A stretch of 64,000 bases of DNA from RPQJ01 sp963748985 (GCA_963748985.1 CAVVKQ010000005.1:179288-243287), one strand, 5' to 3'; positions 1-8,241 are shown, numbered from the stretch's first letter. Notes: generated from the letters alone by a model not told the origin. Numbers and translations: made by a program.

Positions 1-509
1 AGCGCAGCGACCTGGAGGTCGGCGAGATTCGCCTGTTGCCACTCGTGAAGTCGGCGATCGAGACCTACCAGTTGCCGCTCAATGCGCACCGCCTGCGCCT
101 CGACCTGCAAGTGCCGGATCTCACGCTGGCCGCGGACCGCGAAAAGCTGCAGCTGATTCTCGACAACCTGATCTCGAACGCGGTGAAGTTCACACCGGAC
201 GGCGGTACGATCACGTTGCGCGCGGCCTATGACGGTGCGGGCAGGAATCTCGTGCTGGACGTTGCCGATACGGGACCCGGAGTTCCGCTGGAAGAACGTC
301 CACGGATCTTCGCGGCGTTCTACCAGGGCGCCACACCTCAGGGCGGACTCGTTCGAGGCACGGGCATTGGACTGTCCGTGGTGCAGGAGTTCGTGCTCGC
401 GCATGGCGGCAGCGTCGAGATCGTCGACGGTGAATTTTCGGGTGCCCACTTCCGCGTGCGGTTACCTCTTACCCCCGCTCTGGCGGCAAGCGGGACAAGG
501 CCGGGGTGA
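1..509 (+). CDS. glrK: Sensor histidine kinase, C-terminal part (GlrK/QseE-like)
   Basis: The gene enters from the left edge, so only the last ~169 codons are present. They form the HATPase_c ATP-binding domain: N-box with DNLISNAVKF, G1 box DTGPGVP, F-box around IFAAFYQG and G2 box GTGIGLSVV. The kinase would autophosphorylate a histidine lying outside the window and pass the phosphate to the regulator at 1276-2553. Assignment to the GlrK/QseE group rests mainly on the order kinase, small lipoprotein, GlrR-type regulator, known from enteric glrK-qseG-glrR operons. Sensor and dimerisation domains cannot be seen. Confidence 0.8.
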   Translation, partial: RSDLEVGEIRLLPLVKSAIETYQLPLNAHRLRLDLQVPDLTLAADREKLQLILDNLISNAVKFTPDGGTITLRAAYDGAGRNLVLDVADTGPGVPLEERPRIFAAFYQGATPQGGLVRGTGIGLSVVQEFVLAHGGSVEIVDGEFSGAHFRVRLPLTPALAASGTRPG

Positions 510-641
510 GGACGCCGGTCGTCATCCGCTCGCTGGCTTGTGTCATTGCCGGAGCTCCGTGCCCGACCGTTCCCGATTCGGACTATCATTTGGGGCTTGC
601 GCCGCACAGGCATATTCATCTTCCGGCAGCGTTGCCACGCA

Positions 642-1259
642 ATGACCTTCATCCTGCAACCGATCTTTCGTAACGCGTTTGTAGCCGTCTGCGCGATTGC
701 CGTGACCGCATGCGCGGGCCTGCAACCAGCCAGCAAGCAGGGCGTGCCCGACAAGACCGTCTCGGCACCCACGCCGAAACCGACCGGCGTCGCACCGTAT
801 TTCGAAGTGCTCGACCGCATGGCGCCCGGCGACGCCGTCCGCCAGTCGACCGAGCTGGCGTCGACGCTATCCCAGGCACAGCAGAACCCGACCTCCTCGA
901 ATCGCCTGCGCCATGCGATTGCGCTCGGTGCTGCGGGTCACTCGTCGAGCAATCCAGTCGAGGCCCGGCGACTGATCACCGAACTACTCGCGGGCGCGCA
1001 CGACCTGACGTCGCAGGAAGTCTCGCTCGCCAACGCTTTCCTGCGTGAATTCGACGCGCGAGTCGCGCTGTATGCCGACCTGGCGCGACAACGCGAGGAA
1101 TCGGAGCGCCAGATGAAGTCGCTCGATGCGGACGAGGACCGCCGCTACAGCATGCTCAATGCCGAGACGCAGCGACTGAAGAAGGCGCTGGCAGAGGCCG
1201 AGCGCAAGCTCGAGGCCGTTGCGGAAATGGAACGTACCCTCACGCCGGAAGGCCAGTGA
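642..1259 (+). CDS. qseG: QseG-like outer-membrane lipoprotein
   Basis: This is a 205-residue protein with an N-terminal hydrophobic stretch and lipobox VTAC, giving a predicted lipidated Cys24. The C-terminal third is charged and heptad-like (about residues 150-195), consistent with a coiled coil. ATG 642 is chosen because it places the signal peptide correctly; longer in-frame starts from 540 add an arginine-rich leader that spoils it. It lies between the kinase and the regulator, as qseG does in enterics, where QseG interacts with the kinase. Overall similarity is weak, so the name rests on position, size and lipobox. Confidence 0.6.
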   Translation: MTFILQPIFRNAFVAVCAIAVTACAGLQPASKQGVPDKTVSAPTPKPTGVAPYFEVLDRMAPGDAVRQSTELASTLSQAQQNPTSSNRLRHAIALGAAGHSSSNPVEARRLITELLAGAHDLTSQEVSLANAFLREFDARVALYADLARQREESERQMKSLDADEDRRYSMLNAETQRLKKALAEAERKLEAVAEMERTLTPEGQ

Positions 1260-1275
1260 GCACCTGACCTTGGCC

Positions 1276-2553
1276 ATGTCGCGGACCAGCAAACGCACGC
1301 CGAAGATTCTCGTCGTCGACGACGATCCTGGATTGTTGCGCCTGCTCACGATCCGGTTGCGCTCGCAGAAGTACGAAGTCGAGCCTGCAGAGAATGCCGC
1401 CAAGGCGCTCGCCGTCATCGCACGCTTCCGACCCGATCTCGTCATTACCGATCTGCGCATGGCCGAAATGGACGGCATCGCGCTGCTGCGTGAACTGCAG
1501 CGTCGCTGGCCCGGCCTCAACGTCATCCTGCTCACCGCGCACGGCACGATCCCGGACGCCGTGAAGGCCACGCAATCGGGCGCCTTTGCGTTCCTGACCA
1601 AGCCGGTTGAGAAGGAGCAACTGCTCGAAGAGGTTCGGCGCGCGCTCAAGACTTCGGGTTTCGCGGACACGGCCGAGGAATGGCGGACGGAGTTCGCCAC
1701 CCGCAGCCCCCTGGTGGAAGACCGGCTGGCCAAGGCCCATCTGGTCGCGGGCACGGATTCGTCGGTCTTGATTACGGGCGAACCCGGCACCGGCAAGGAA
1801 CTGCTCGCGCGGGCGATCCATGCGGCCAGCGGTCGCCGCGAGGGAGCCTTCGTGTCCGTTGACTGCAGCTCGCTGGACGGCGGCGCCGAGCACCTGGCGG
1901 CCTGCGAGCAGGAACTGGCTCGAGCCGCACAGGAAGCCACGGGCGGGACGATCTTCCTGCGCAGCGTCGACGACCTCGCCCTGAGCCTGCAGACGCGCCT
2001 CGCGAGCCTGCTGCGCGGTCCACGCGACGTGCGAGTGCTGGCGACCAGCGATCGCCGTCCCGACGAACTCGCCGCCGATGGACGCTACTCCACGGAACTG
2101 CTGGAACGGGTCAGCGCCGTCCATATCGACCTGCCGCCTCTCAGCCGGCGGCGGGAAGACGTGCCGCTGCTGGCTGCGCAGTGTCTCGAAGACCTGGCCG
2201 CCGAAACCGGGCAAACGAAGCGCACGCTTTCGCCGGAGGCCATGGAAACCCTGGCGAGCGCCAAGTGGCCGGGAAATGTCCGCCAGCTGCGCATGGTCGT
2301 GCGGCAGGTAGCGTCGTTGGGTGCCGGGCCGGTGATCACGGTCGAGCAGGTGCAGGAAGCCCAGGGACAGGCCACGCAGCTGCCAAGCTTTGACGAGGCT
2401 CGTGATGAGTTCACACGGAACTATCTGGTGCAACTCCTTCAAATTACTCAGGGAAATGTCAGTCAAGCGGCACGGATGGCAAAGCGGAATCGCACCGACT
2501 TCTACAAGCTGCTGACGAAGCACGAACTGCGGCCGGAAGAGTTCAAGGACTGA
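1276..2553 (+). CDS. glrR: GlrR-like response regulator with degenerate AAA+ domain
   Basis: The 425-residue protein has a receiver (about 10-125; acidic pocket DDD at 15-17, phospho-acceptor Asp59, TKP near the end), an AAA+ domain (~140-365) and a Fis-type helix-turn-helix (~385-420, GNVSQAARMAKRNRT). The receiver motif GTIPDAVKATQSG and the HTH closely match GlrR. Walker A is present (GEPGTGKE). The GAFTGA loop that contacts sigma54 is absent, and Walker B reads FLRS where the family has FLDE, so both catalytic acids are gone. ATP hydrolysis and sigma54 activation are therefore unlikely. ATG 1276 begins just after the lipoprotein stop (1259); an upstream in-frame start at 1219 would overlap that gene. 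Confidence 0.85.
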   Translation: MSRTSKRTPKILVVDDDPGLLRLLTIRLRSQKYEVEPAENAAKALAVIARFRPDLVITDLRMAEMDGIALLRELQRRWPGLNVILLTAHGTIPDAVKATQSGAFAFLTKPVEKEQLLEEVRRALKTSGFADTAEEWRTEFATRSPLVEDRLAKAHLVAGTDSSVLITGEPGTGKELLARAIHAASGRREGAFVSVDCSSLDGGAEHLAACEQELARAAQEATGGTIFLRSVDDLALSLQTRLASLLRGPRDVRVLATSDRRPDELAADGRYSTELLERVSAVHIDLPPLSRRREDVPLLAAQCLEDLAAETGQTKRTLSPEAMETLASAKWPGNVRQLRMVVRQVASLGAGPVITVEQVQEAQGQATQLPSFDEARDEFTRNYLVQLLQITQGNVSQAARMAKRNRTDFYKLLTKHELRPEEFKD

Positions 2554-2835
2554 CGTTCGAGACTCTCTCCCACATCGGTGAGCTTCTCGACGAATAGCCG
2601 GGGCCAGCCGGAGCCCGGCCATTGACGCCAATTGGCGACATTTTTTTCCGCACTTTCTGAACTCTCGTTGAGCATAATCGCGCGCGCCGAAGACGGCGAC
2701 CGGCTTCCCAACCGAGTCCCGCGCAGCGACGTTCCAGAAACCTGCACGGCTTCCCGCAGCGAACTCGATGACTGCCCCAGGTCGGCGGTCAGCGCTCGCC
2801 CGCCGTTTCACGCCGACACACTGCCGAGATTCCCT
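2554..2835. other. Intergenic region without recognised element
   Basis: About 280 bp between glrR and the first Ig/FN3 protein. I see no c-di-GMP riboswitch core here, unlike upstream of the two paralogues, and no clear terminator hairpin with a T-run. An ATG at 2632 is in frame with the next gene but would add about 68 residues before the signal peptide, so I treat this stretch as untranslated. Confidence 0.4.
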
Positions 2836-3552
2836 TTGCCGATCAGCAACCTGACCAAGGTGGCCGGGCACTCCGCTCGTACCGCCGTTGCCTGCCTCAC
2901 CTGTTTCACCTGCATCACGTTGACCGCTTGCGGTGGCGGATCGAACTTTCCATCCGCCATGGATCGCGCAGAGGCCAGTCCACCTCTCTCAGGAACCGGC
3001 GCCAACGACGCCCCGATCATCAGCGGCAAGCCACTGCCGACTGCGGTCGTGAACGTTCCATACGTCTTCCGACCGGATGTGCACGACCCGGACGGTGACG
3101 TGCTCGTCTTCCAGGTTGCCGGGAAGCCGTCGTGGGCTGCCTTTGATCCAGCGACAGGAGAACTTTCGGGAACACCCCCTGCCGGCACCACCGGCACGTA
3201 CACCGACATCGCCATCTTCGTCAGCGACGGCGACCTGAAGACCGCGCTGCCGCCATTCTCAATCAAGGTGACAACGGCATCCGCGACCGGGTCGTCGTCT
3301 GCATCGCTGTCCTGGTCCGCACCGACACAGAATGAGGACGGCTCGCCACTCACCGACCTGGCCGGCTATCGCATCCACTACGGAACGTCGACCGGCGACC
3401 TGAACAGGCGAATCGAGGTCGGCAACCCGGCTGCGACCAGCGCAGTGGTCCAGAGCCTGACGCCCGGAACCTGGTATTTCGCGCTCAGCGCGTACACGCA
3501 AACGGGTGCAGAAAGTTCCAGGAGTCAAGTCGTCTCGAAGGTCATTCGATGA
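2836..3552 (+). CDS. Exported Ig-like/FN3 lipoprotein, paralogue 1
   Basis: Predicted lipoprotein (lipobox LTAC followed by GGG) with a putative-Ig (He_PIG/CADG-like) domain running from NDAPIISG to the SDGDLKT region, then a fibronectin-III-like domain (SLSWSAPTQNEDGSPLTDLAGYRIHYG to TWYFALSAYT). It shares this architecture with the proteins at 3852-4550 and 4638-5546; such domains usually mediate adhesion or carbohydrate/matrix contact at the cell surface. The start is uncertain: TTG 2836 or GTG 2860 would place the signal peptide correctly. Unlike its two paralogues it has no GEMM riboswitch upstream. Function not known. Confidence 0.7.
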   Translation: MPISNLTKVAGHSARTAVACLTCFTCITLTACGGGSNFPSAMDRAEASPPLSGTGANDAPIISGKPLPTAVVNVPYVFRPDVHDPDGDVLVFQVAGKPSWAAFDPATGELSGTPPAGTTGTYTDIAIFVSDGDLKTALPPFSIKVTTASATGSSSASLSWSAPTQNEDGSPLTDLAGYRIHYGTSTGDLNRRIEVGNPAATSAVVQSLTPGTWYFALSAYTQTGAESSRSQVVSKVIR

Positions 3553-3653
3553 CCAAGGCGACGCAGTTGCTCGAAACGCGAACCACCGCACGTTTCGGGT
3601 CTTCACCGTTGCGGCTCGGACGCACCGGGACGACACTCGCGCACAGTTAGTAA

Positions 3654-3731
3654 ACGGCAAACCCGTCGCAAGACGGGGACGCAAAGCCTCCGGTCCACGG
3701 CTGTTAAGCACAGGGATAGCGGGGTTGCCAG
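3654..3731 (+). ncRNA. c-di-GMP-I (GEMM) riboswitch
   Basis: The core matches the GEMM-I consensus: P1 closed by GGCAA and TTGCC, a GNRA tetraloop (GCAA) on the first hairpin, the conserved GGGACGCAAAGCCTCCGG segment, and a second hairpin ending in the GATAGCGGGGTTGCC type junction. It begins ~100 bp after paralogue 1 and ends ~120 bp before ATG 3852 of paralogue 2, on the same strand. No terminator with a T-run follows; a GC-rich hairpin at about 3747-3768 may belong to the expression platform. Binding of cyclic di-GMP is established for this class. Confidence 0.92.
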
Positions 3732-3851
3732 TCAGGCGACTGAGTAGCGCGCGCGGGGTTTCGCGCGGTCACGCGAATCGCCACTGCCAGCCCTAGTGCA
3801 ATCCCACCGCTCCAACCGTCGGGCCACCAGCCTGCTCAGTGGAGTTGTGGA

Positions 3852-4550
3852 ATGTCGATCATCACTGCAAGGACACGCGCACTCGCAATCACGTTCCTGC
3901 TCTCGCTTTCGCTTACGGCATGTTTCGACAGCGGCAACAAACGAGCCGTCGGCACCGACCCTGTTGCGACGCCGACCCCACCGACGACTCCGCCGATCAG
4001 TGCACCAAACCAGGCGCCGACGATTTCCGGCACGCCGCTGACTTCGGCCAAGACCAATCAGCCTTACGCTTTCCAGCCGACGGCCAACGACCCGGACGGT
4101 GACAAGATCACGTTCAAAGTCAGCAACAAGCCTGCCTGGGCGACGTTCGATACCACGACCGGCAGGCTCGCAGGCACGCCGTCCAGCTCGTCGACCGGGA
4201 AGTTCAGCAACATCACGATCGTCGCCTCCGACGGCACGAACAGTGTTCAACTCAAGCCGTTCGAAATCACGGTCGCATCAACGGCCACGACCGGCTCGGC
4301 GACCCTGAGCTGGCAGCCCCCGACCGAGAACGCCGACGGATCGCCGCTCACCAACCTGGCGGGATACGTCATCCGCTATGGCACGGAGTCCGATGCGCTC
4401 ACGACGGAACTGAAGATCAGCAATCCCGGCATCACGACGGCGATGATCGAAGATCTTGCGCCGGCCACGTGGTACTTCACCGTCAGCGCTTACACATCGA
4501 CTGGCGTGGAGAGCGCACCGTCGGCCATGGGATCGAAGACCGTAACGTGA
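3852..4550 (+). CDS. Exported Ig-like/FN3 lipoprotein, paralogue 2, behind a c-di-GMP riboswitch
   Basis: 232 residues with a signal peptide ending in lipobox LTAC, a Thr/Pro-rich linker, one putative-Ig domain (NQAPTISG to SDGTNSVQLKPFEITV) and one FN3-like domain (ATLSWQPPTENADGSPL to TWYFTVSAYT). ATG 3852 has a GGAG ribosome-binding site ~10 bp upstream. The leader carries the c-di-GMP-I riboswitch at 3654-3731, so expression should respond to cyclic di-GMP. A surface or matrix adhesin role fits domain type and regulation, but I do not recognise a named family. Confidence 0.78.
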   Translation: MSIITARTRALAITFLLSLSLTACFDSGNKRAVGTDPVATPTPPTTPPISAPNQAPTISGTPLTSAKTNQPYAFQPTANDPDGDKITFKVSNKPAWATFDTTTGRLAGTPSSSSTGKFSNITIVASDGTNSVQLKPFEITVASTATTGSATLSWQPPTENADGSPLTNLAGYVIRYGTESDALTTELKISNPGITTAMIEDLAPATWYFTVSAYTSTGVESAPSAMGSKTVT

Positions 4551-4637
4551 GGCTGCTATCGCCTCAATGCGATGGATCCATGCGGTGCCCGAGATTCTTC
4601 GAATAGCCCCGCAGCCGCCTTCAACACAGCCGCCGCA

Positions 4638-5546
4638 TTACTGGATGGTTTTGTGCACGACGTTCGAAAGGTTGCTTTCGACGTTGGCGAGGGTGTAGGC
4701 ATTCACGGCGAAGTACCACGTTCCCGCTGCCAGGCTCTCGATCATTGCCGCCGTGATGCCCGGATTCGGAATGGTGACAAGCTGGTCAAGATTGTCGGCA
4801 GCCTTGCCGTAGCGGATCTTGAAGCCGGCGAGGTCCTGCAACGGCTGGCCATCGACGTACTCGGTGGGCGGTTGCCAGGAGAGCGTCGCGGCTCCCACAG
4901 TCACGGGGTCGCTCACCGTAATGGTGAAAGGCGCCAGCGAGGCGGTGTTCGTGCCATCGGTCACGCGCACCGTTACGTTCGAGTAGGTGCCGACATCGAT
5001 TGCAGCCGGAGTTCCTTGCAAACGTCCCGTGGCGGGGTCGAACGCTGCCCACGCTGGCTTGTTGAACACCGAAAACGTCAGGACTGCACCTTCAGGATCA
5101 GTCGCCTTCGGTTGAAAAAAATAGGCGCTCGCTGCCGTCGCGGTCCGCAGCGGTGAGGCCGAGATCGTGGGGGTTGCGTTGATGTTCGTTGCCGCACGTA
5201 CGGTAATCGTAAAGCTCGCCAGGGTCCTGGTCCGTCGACCATCCGAGACCGCGATCGAGATGGGGCGGGATTTCCCGACGTCCCGTGCACCCGGCCGGCC
5301 GTAGATTTGACCGGTGCGCCGGTTGAAATTTGCCCAGCGTGGAAGGCCGCCTACGCCGAAGGCGAGCTTGTCGCCGTTGGCATCGCGCGCCGTAGGAGTA
5401 AAGGAATAGTAGCGGCCGGCGGTGACGGCCGGGCGCGGCGATCCGGTAATTTTCGGCGCGACGTTGCCTGCGGACGCGGCGCGGACGTATGTCGTACCGC
5501 CAAGAACAAGGATGAAGTTCAGAAGCAGCAATCGTTTCGACAACAT
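4638..5546 (-). CDS. Exported protein with two Ig-like domains and one FN3 domain, paralogue 3
   Basis: 302 residues: a signal peptide (KRLLLLNFILVLGG...ASAG, no lipobox), two successive putative-Ig domains (one from APKITGSPRP, one from NATPTISASPL) and a C-terminal FN3-like domain (ATLSWQPPTEYVDGQPLQDLAGFKIRYG). ATG 5546 is chosen over TTG 5552 because AGGAGA lies 8 bp upstream of it. It converges with paralogue 2 and has its own c-di-GMP-I riboswitch at 5673-5747. The lack of a lipobox suggests it is periplasmic or released, whereas the two paralogues are membrane-anchored. Confidence 0.78.
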   Translation of the reverse strand: MLSKRLLLLNFILVLGGTTYVRAASAGNVAPKITGSPRPAVTAGRYYSFTPTARDANGDKLAFGVGGLPRWANFNRRTGQIYGRPGARDVGKSRPISIAVSDGRRTRTLASFTITVRAATNINATPTISASPLRTATAASAYFFQPKATDPEGAVLTFSVFNKPAWAAFDPATGRLQGTPAAIDVGTYSNVTVRVTDGTNTASLAPFTITVSDPVTVGAATLSWQPPTEYVDGQPLQDLAGFKIRYGKAADNLDQLVTIPNPGITAAMIESLAAGTWYFAVNAYTLANVESNLSNVVHKTIQ

Positions 5547-5672
5547 CGCCAACTCTCCTCACACCGGGTGCCTTCGGGTCCGGACGGAGAACTTGGTGCA
5601 GCGGGTCGCTGAACGATTCGCGATCGCGCGTGACGGCAGGGAAAAAATGCGGCACGCAATCACGTGAAGGTT

Positions 5673-5747
5673 CCGGCAACCCCGCTGTCCCAGGCACTGG
5701 CCGTGGACCGGAGGCTTTGCGTCCCCGCCTTGCGACGGGTTTGCCCT
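5673..5747 (-). ncRNA. c-di-GMP-I (GEMM) riboswitch, second copy
   Basis: Read on the minus strand this repeats the 3654-3731 element almost base for base: GGGCAAACCCG, GCAA tetraloop, GGGACGCAAAGCCTCCGG, a shorter variable hairpin (CCAGTGCCTGG) and the closing GACAGCGGGGTTGCC. It ends ~125 bp before ATG 5546. The sequence between (5547-5672) holds no clear terminator. The promoter should lie in 5748-5913, where I see no convincing -10/-35 pair. Confidence 0.92.
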
Positions 5748-5913
5748 TGAACGAGAACAGTTGGGGAGTCTTCTACGCAGTGTCGCTGCAGTAAAGACCG
5801 CGATCGTCGATCTGCGCGACAGGCAGCAGAATCTGACTCACGACCGGAATGGTTGCGAGTTCTGCGATTTACATCACATCGAAATCACGCTGGCGTGGTG
5901 GCGCCCGGAGAAG

Positions 5914-5989
5914 TGGCGTCCCCACGGGGATTCGAACCCCGGTCGCGACCGTGAAAGGGTCGTGTCCTAGGCCTCTAGACGATGGGGAC
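5914..5989 (-). tRNA. tRNA-Glu (TTC)
   Basis: 76 nt including an encoded CCA. The cloverleaf is clear: acceptor GTCCCCA pairing with TGGGGAC, anticodon loop CTTTCAC (anticodon TTC), T-arm GGTTCGAATCC. It lies 4 bp from tRNA-Ala and downstream of gltX, whose product charges this tRNA. Confidence 0.97.
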
Positions 5990-5993
5990 GTCG

Positions 5994-6069
5994 TGGTGGA
6001 GCCAGACGGGATCGAACCGTCGACCTCCTGCATGCCATGCAGGCGCTCTCCCAGCTGAGCTATGGCCCC
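5994..6069 (-). tRNA. tRNA-Ala (GGC)
   Basis: 76 nt with encoded CCA. Acceptor GGGGCCA, D-arm GCTCAGCTGGGAGAGC, anticodon loop around ATGGCAT (GGC) and T-arm GGTTCGATCC are all present. Same strand as gltX (68 bp away) and tRNA-Glu; probably cotranscribed. Confidence 0.97.
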
Positions 6070-6137
6070 ACGAGGGCCGCGAATTGTCCAAGTTGCCGTG
6101 AGGCTTGTCAAATGTACTTTGCGAGCTTTTCCTGCCC

Positions 6138-7538
6138 CTACGGAGTCGCACAGGCAGCAATGGCCCGATCGAGGCGCTGCAGCGTCGTGTCACGGCCCAG
6201 GATCTCGAGCGTGACGTCGATCGGGGGCGACACCGAACCGCCCGACACCGCGACGCGGATCGGCTGCGCCACTTTGCCCAGGCCCACCCCGCTCTCGGCC
6301 GCTACGGCCTGGACGAGCTCGTGCAGCTTCGTCGCCTGCCAGTCGCCCAACGCAGCCATGCGATCGCGCACGGCCTGCAGCAGCGGCGCAGCCTCGGACG
6401 TCAGGTTCTTCTTCGCGGCCTTCTCGTCGTAAATCGTGACGTCGCGGAAGAAGAACACGCTGTTCTGCGCCATCTCCTTCAGCGTCCTGGCACGCTCCTG
6501 CTGCGCCTTGGCCACGGCGGCGAGCTTCGCCAGGTCCGCGGTCTCGATGCCGAGCGCCGCCAGCTGCGGCTGCAGGTACTGCGCCAGACGCCCGGGCGTC
6601 GCACGCATGATGTGCTGCTGGTTGGTCCACAGCATCTTGTCGACGTTGAGTGCCGAAGCGCCCTTGTTGACGTCGACGATGTCGAACAGGCGCGTCATCT
6701 CCTCCAGTGAGAAGATCTCCTGGTCCCCGTGCGACCAGCCAAGGCGACCGAGGTAGTTGAGCAGGCCTTCCGGCAGGAAGCCATCGTCGCGGTACTGCAG
6801 CGCACTGACCGCCCCGTGACGCTTGGAGAGCTTCGCGCCGTCCGGGCCCAGGATCATCGGCACGTGCGCGTACAGCGGCGGCTCGACGCCGAGCGCGCGC
6901 AGCATGTTGATCTGGCGCGGCGTGTTGTTGATGTGGTCGTCGCCACGAATGACGTGGGTGACCTGCATGTCGTAATCGTCGACGACGACGCAGAAGTTGT
7001 AGGTCGGCGTGCCATCCGAGCGCGCGATGATCAGGTCGTCGAGTTCGCCGCTGTCGAACGTGATCGGCCCGTGCACCACGTCATTGACCACGACGGAGCC
7101 TGTATCGGGATTGAGGAAGCGCACGACTGGACTGACACCCGGCACCGGTTCCTTGCGCCGACGGCAGCGACCGTCGTACCGCGGCTTTTCCTTGCGCGCG
7201 GTCTGCCCTGCGCGCATCTCGTCGAGTTCTTCCTTCGAGCAGTAGCAGTGATACGCCTTGCCCTCGCGCAGGAACTGCTGGATGACCTCGCCGTACCGGT
7301 CCATCCGCTGCGTCTGGTAGAACGGGCCTTCGTCGTGATCGAGGCCCAGCCACCGCATGCCCTCGAGGATCGCGTTCACGGCCTCGGGGGTCGAGCGCTC
7401 GCGATCGGTGTCCTCGATGCGCAGGATGAACTTGCCGCCATGCCGCCGCGCGTACAGCCAGCAGAACAGGGCCGTGCGGACCCCGCCGATGTGCAGCATG
7501 CCGGTAGGGCTGGGGGCGAAGCGGGTACGGACGGTCAT
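6138..7538 (-). CDS. gltX: Glutamyl-tRNA synthetase
   Basis: 466 residues, usual length for bacterial GltX. It attaches glutamate to tRNA-Glu in the cytoplasm. Class I signatures: RFAPSPTGMLHIGG near the N-terminus (HIGH-type motif) and KLSKRHG (KMSKS-type) near residue 240. A cysteine-rich segment (YHCYCSKEEL, residues ~96-105; GRCRR further on) resembles the zinc-binding region of many GltX proteins. The C-terminal anticodon-binding domain (VAQPIRVAVSGG) is intact. Next to its substrate tRNA-Glu, a common arrangement. Confidence 0.97.
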   Translation of the reverse strand: MTVRTRFAPSPTGMLHIGGVRTALFCWLYARRHGGKFILRIEDTDRERSTPEAVNAILEGMRWLGLDHDEGPFYQTQRMDRYGEVIQQFLREGKAYHCYCSKEELDEMRAGQTARKEKPRYDGRCRRRKEPVPGVSPVVRFLNPDTGSVVVNDVVHGPITFDSGELDDLIIARSDGTPTYNFCVVVDDYDMQVTHVIRGDDHINNTPRQINMLRALGVEPPLYAHVPMILGPDGAKLSKRHGAVSALQYRDDGFLPEGLLNYLGRLGWSHGDQEIFSLEEMTRLFDIVDVNKGASALNVDKMLWTNQQHIMRATPGRLAQYLQPQLAALGIETADLAKLAAVAKAQQERARTLKEMAQNSVFFFRDVTIYDEKAAKKNLTSEAAPLLQAVRDRMAALGDWQATKLHELVQAVAAESGVGLGKVAQPIRVAVSGGSVSPPIDVTLEILGRDTTLQRLDRAIAACATP

Positions 7539-7584
7539 TGATTCACCGGAACGGAAAATGCGAGCGACATTCTACCGGGACCAA

Positions 7585-7980
7585 TCAAACCTGCACGAAA
7601 CCGGGAACCCGGAGCGCTCTTGAGTCGAAGGTTGCGGTCCCTGAGCAGCCAAGTCGACGGTTGTGGGCGGCAATCAGGCAGTCGACGAAGCCGGTCGGCG
7701 CGTCCTGCCAGAAGTAAAGCGCCTCTTCGAGCGCGCTTTCGTGCTCAAAGGTGAATTCTGCAGCAGCGAGCAGCGCTCGAAACGCTGAGACAATCTCGGC
7801 CCTGGCCATTTCATAGCGGCTGCGCAGCACCCACTCCACTTCGACGATCACGGGCAGCGAGACCAGGACGGGCTCGTGCCTGGCCGCGCACTTTTCGACC
7901 AGCAACCGGGCTTTGCGAGTCTGGGCAGCATCGTCGGCAACGAGCAGCCGGATCAATACATTGGTGTCGACACCGAGCAC
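7585..7980 (-). CDS. vapC: PIN-domain toxin (VapC family)
   Basis: 131 residues, a single PIN domain. Expected acidic residues are visible: Asp5 (GVDTNVLIR), Glu in VIVEVEW, Asp in GFVDCLIAA and Asp in TFDSRAL. VapC toxins are Mg2+-dependent RNases, usually cutting tRNA or rRNA. Start is GTG 7980, 10 bp after the antitoxin stop, with GGAA just upstream. The pair forms one minus-strand operon under the palindrome at 8217-8241. Confidence 0.88.
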   Translation of the reverse strand: MLGVDTNVLIRLLVADDAAQTRKARLLVEKCAARHEPVLVSLPVIVEVEWVLRSRYEMARAEIVSAFRALLAAAEFTFEHESALEEALYFWQDAPTGFVDCLIAAHNRRLGCSGTATFDSRALRVPGFVQV

Positions 7981-7990
7981 TTCCGACGAC

Positions 7991-8200
7991 TCAACGATTC
8001 AACTGTTCGGCCAGCAAGTGCCGCCCTGATTTTGGCTTGACGGCGAGGTCGCGCACGCGACGATTCTTGACCCGGACGATGATCGTCCCGTCGGGAAGTA
8101 CCGTGTAATGGACACTGTCGCCGGGCCGCAGGCCGGCTGCATCCCGGACGTTCTTCGGAATGGTCGTCTGGCCCTTGCTGGTGATCGTCGACACGGTCAT
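7991..8200 (-). CDS. vapB: AbrB/SpoVT-type antitoxin (VapB)
   Basis: 69 residues with the swapped-hairpin AbrB DNA-binding fold signature at the N-terminus (TSKGQTTIPKNVRDAAGLRPGD). The C-terminal tail (LAVKPKSGRHLLAEQL) would wrap the toxin. ATG 8200 is preferred because AAGG lies 8 bp upstream; GTG 8209 is an alternative. VapB neutralises the VapC encoded next to it and with it represses the operon; the perfect inverted repeat just upstream is the likely binding site. Confidence 0.88.
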   Translation of the reverse strand: MTVSTITSKGQTTIPKNVRDAAGLRPGDSVHYTVLPDGTIIVRVKNRRVRDLAVKPKSGRHLLAEQLNR

Positions 8201-8216
8201 GACGGACACCTTGCTT

Positions 8217-8241
8217 CCTTACAATTTTGAATATTGTAAGG
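8217..8241. promoter_or_regulatory. Candidate VapB(C) operator
   Basis: Perfect 9-bp inverted repeat CCTTACAAT / ATTGTAAGG with a 7-bp spacer, 17 bp upstream of the vapB ATG. It is AT-rich in a GC-rich region and probably overlaps the promoter. AbrB-type antitoxins bind such palindromes to autoregulate; use here is inferred. Confidence 0.65.

Noticed and set aside
540..641. Upstream extension of the QseG-like gene
   Set aside because: The extra residues are Arg-rich and would displace the lipobox from the N-terminus; ATG 642 gives a correct signal peptide.
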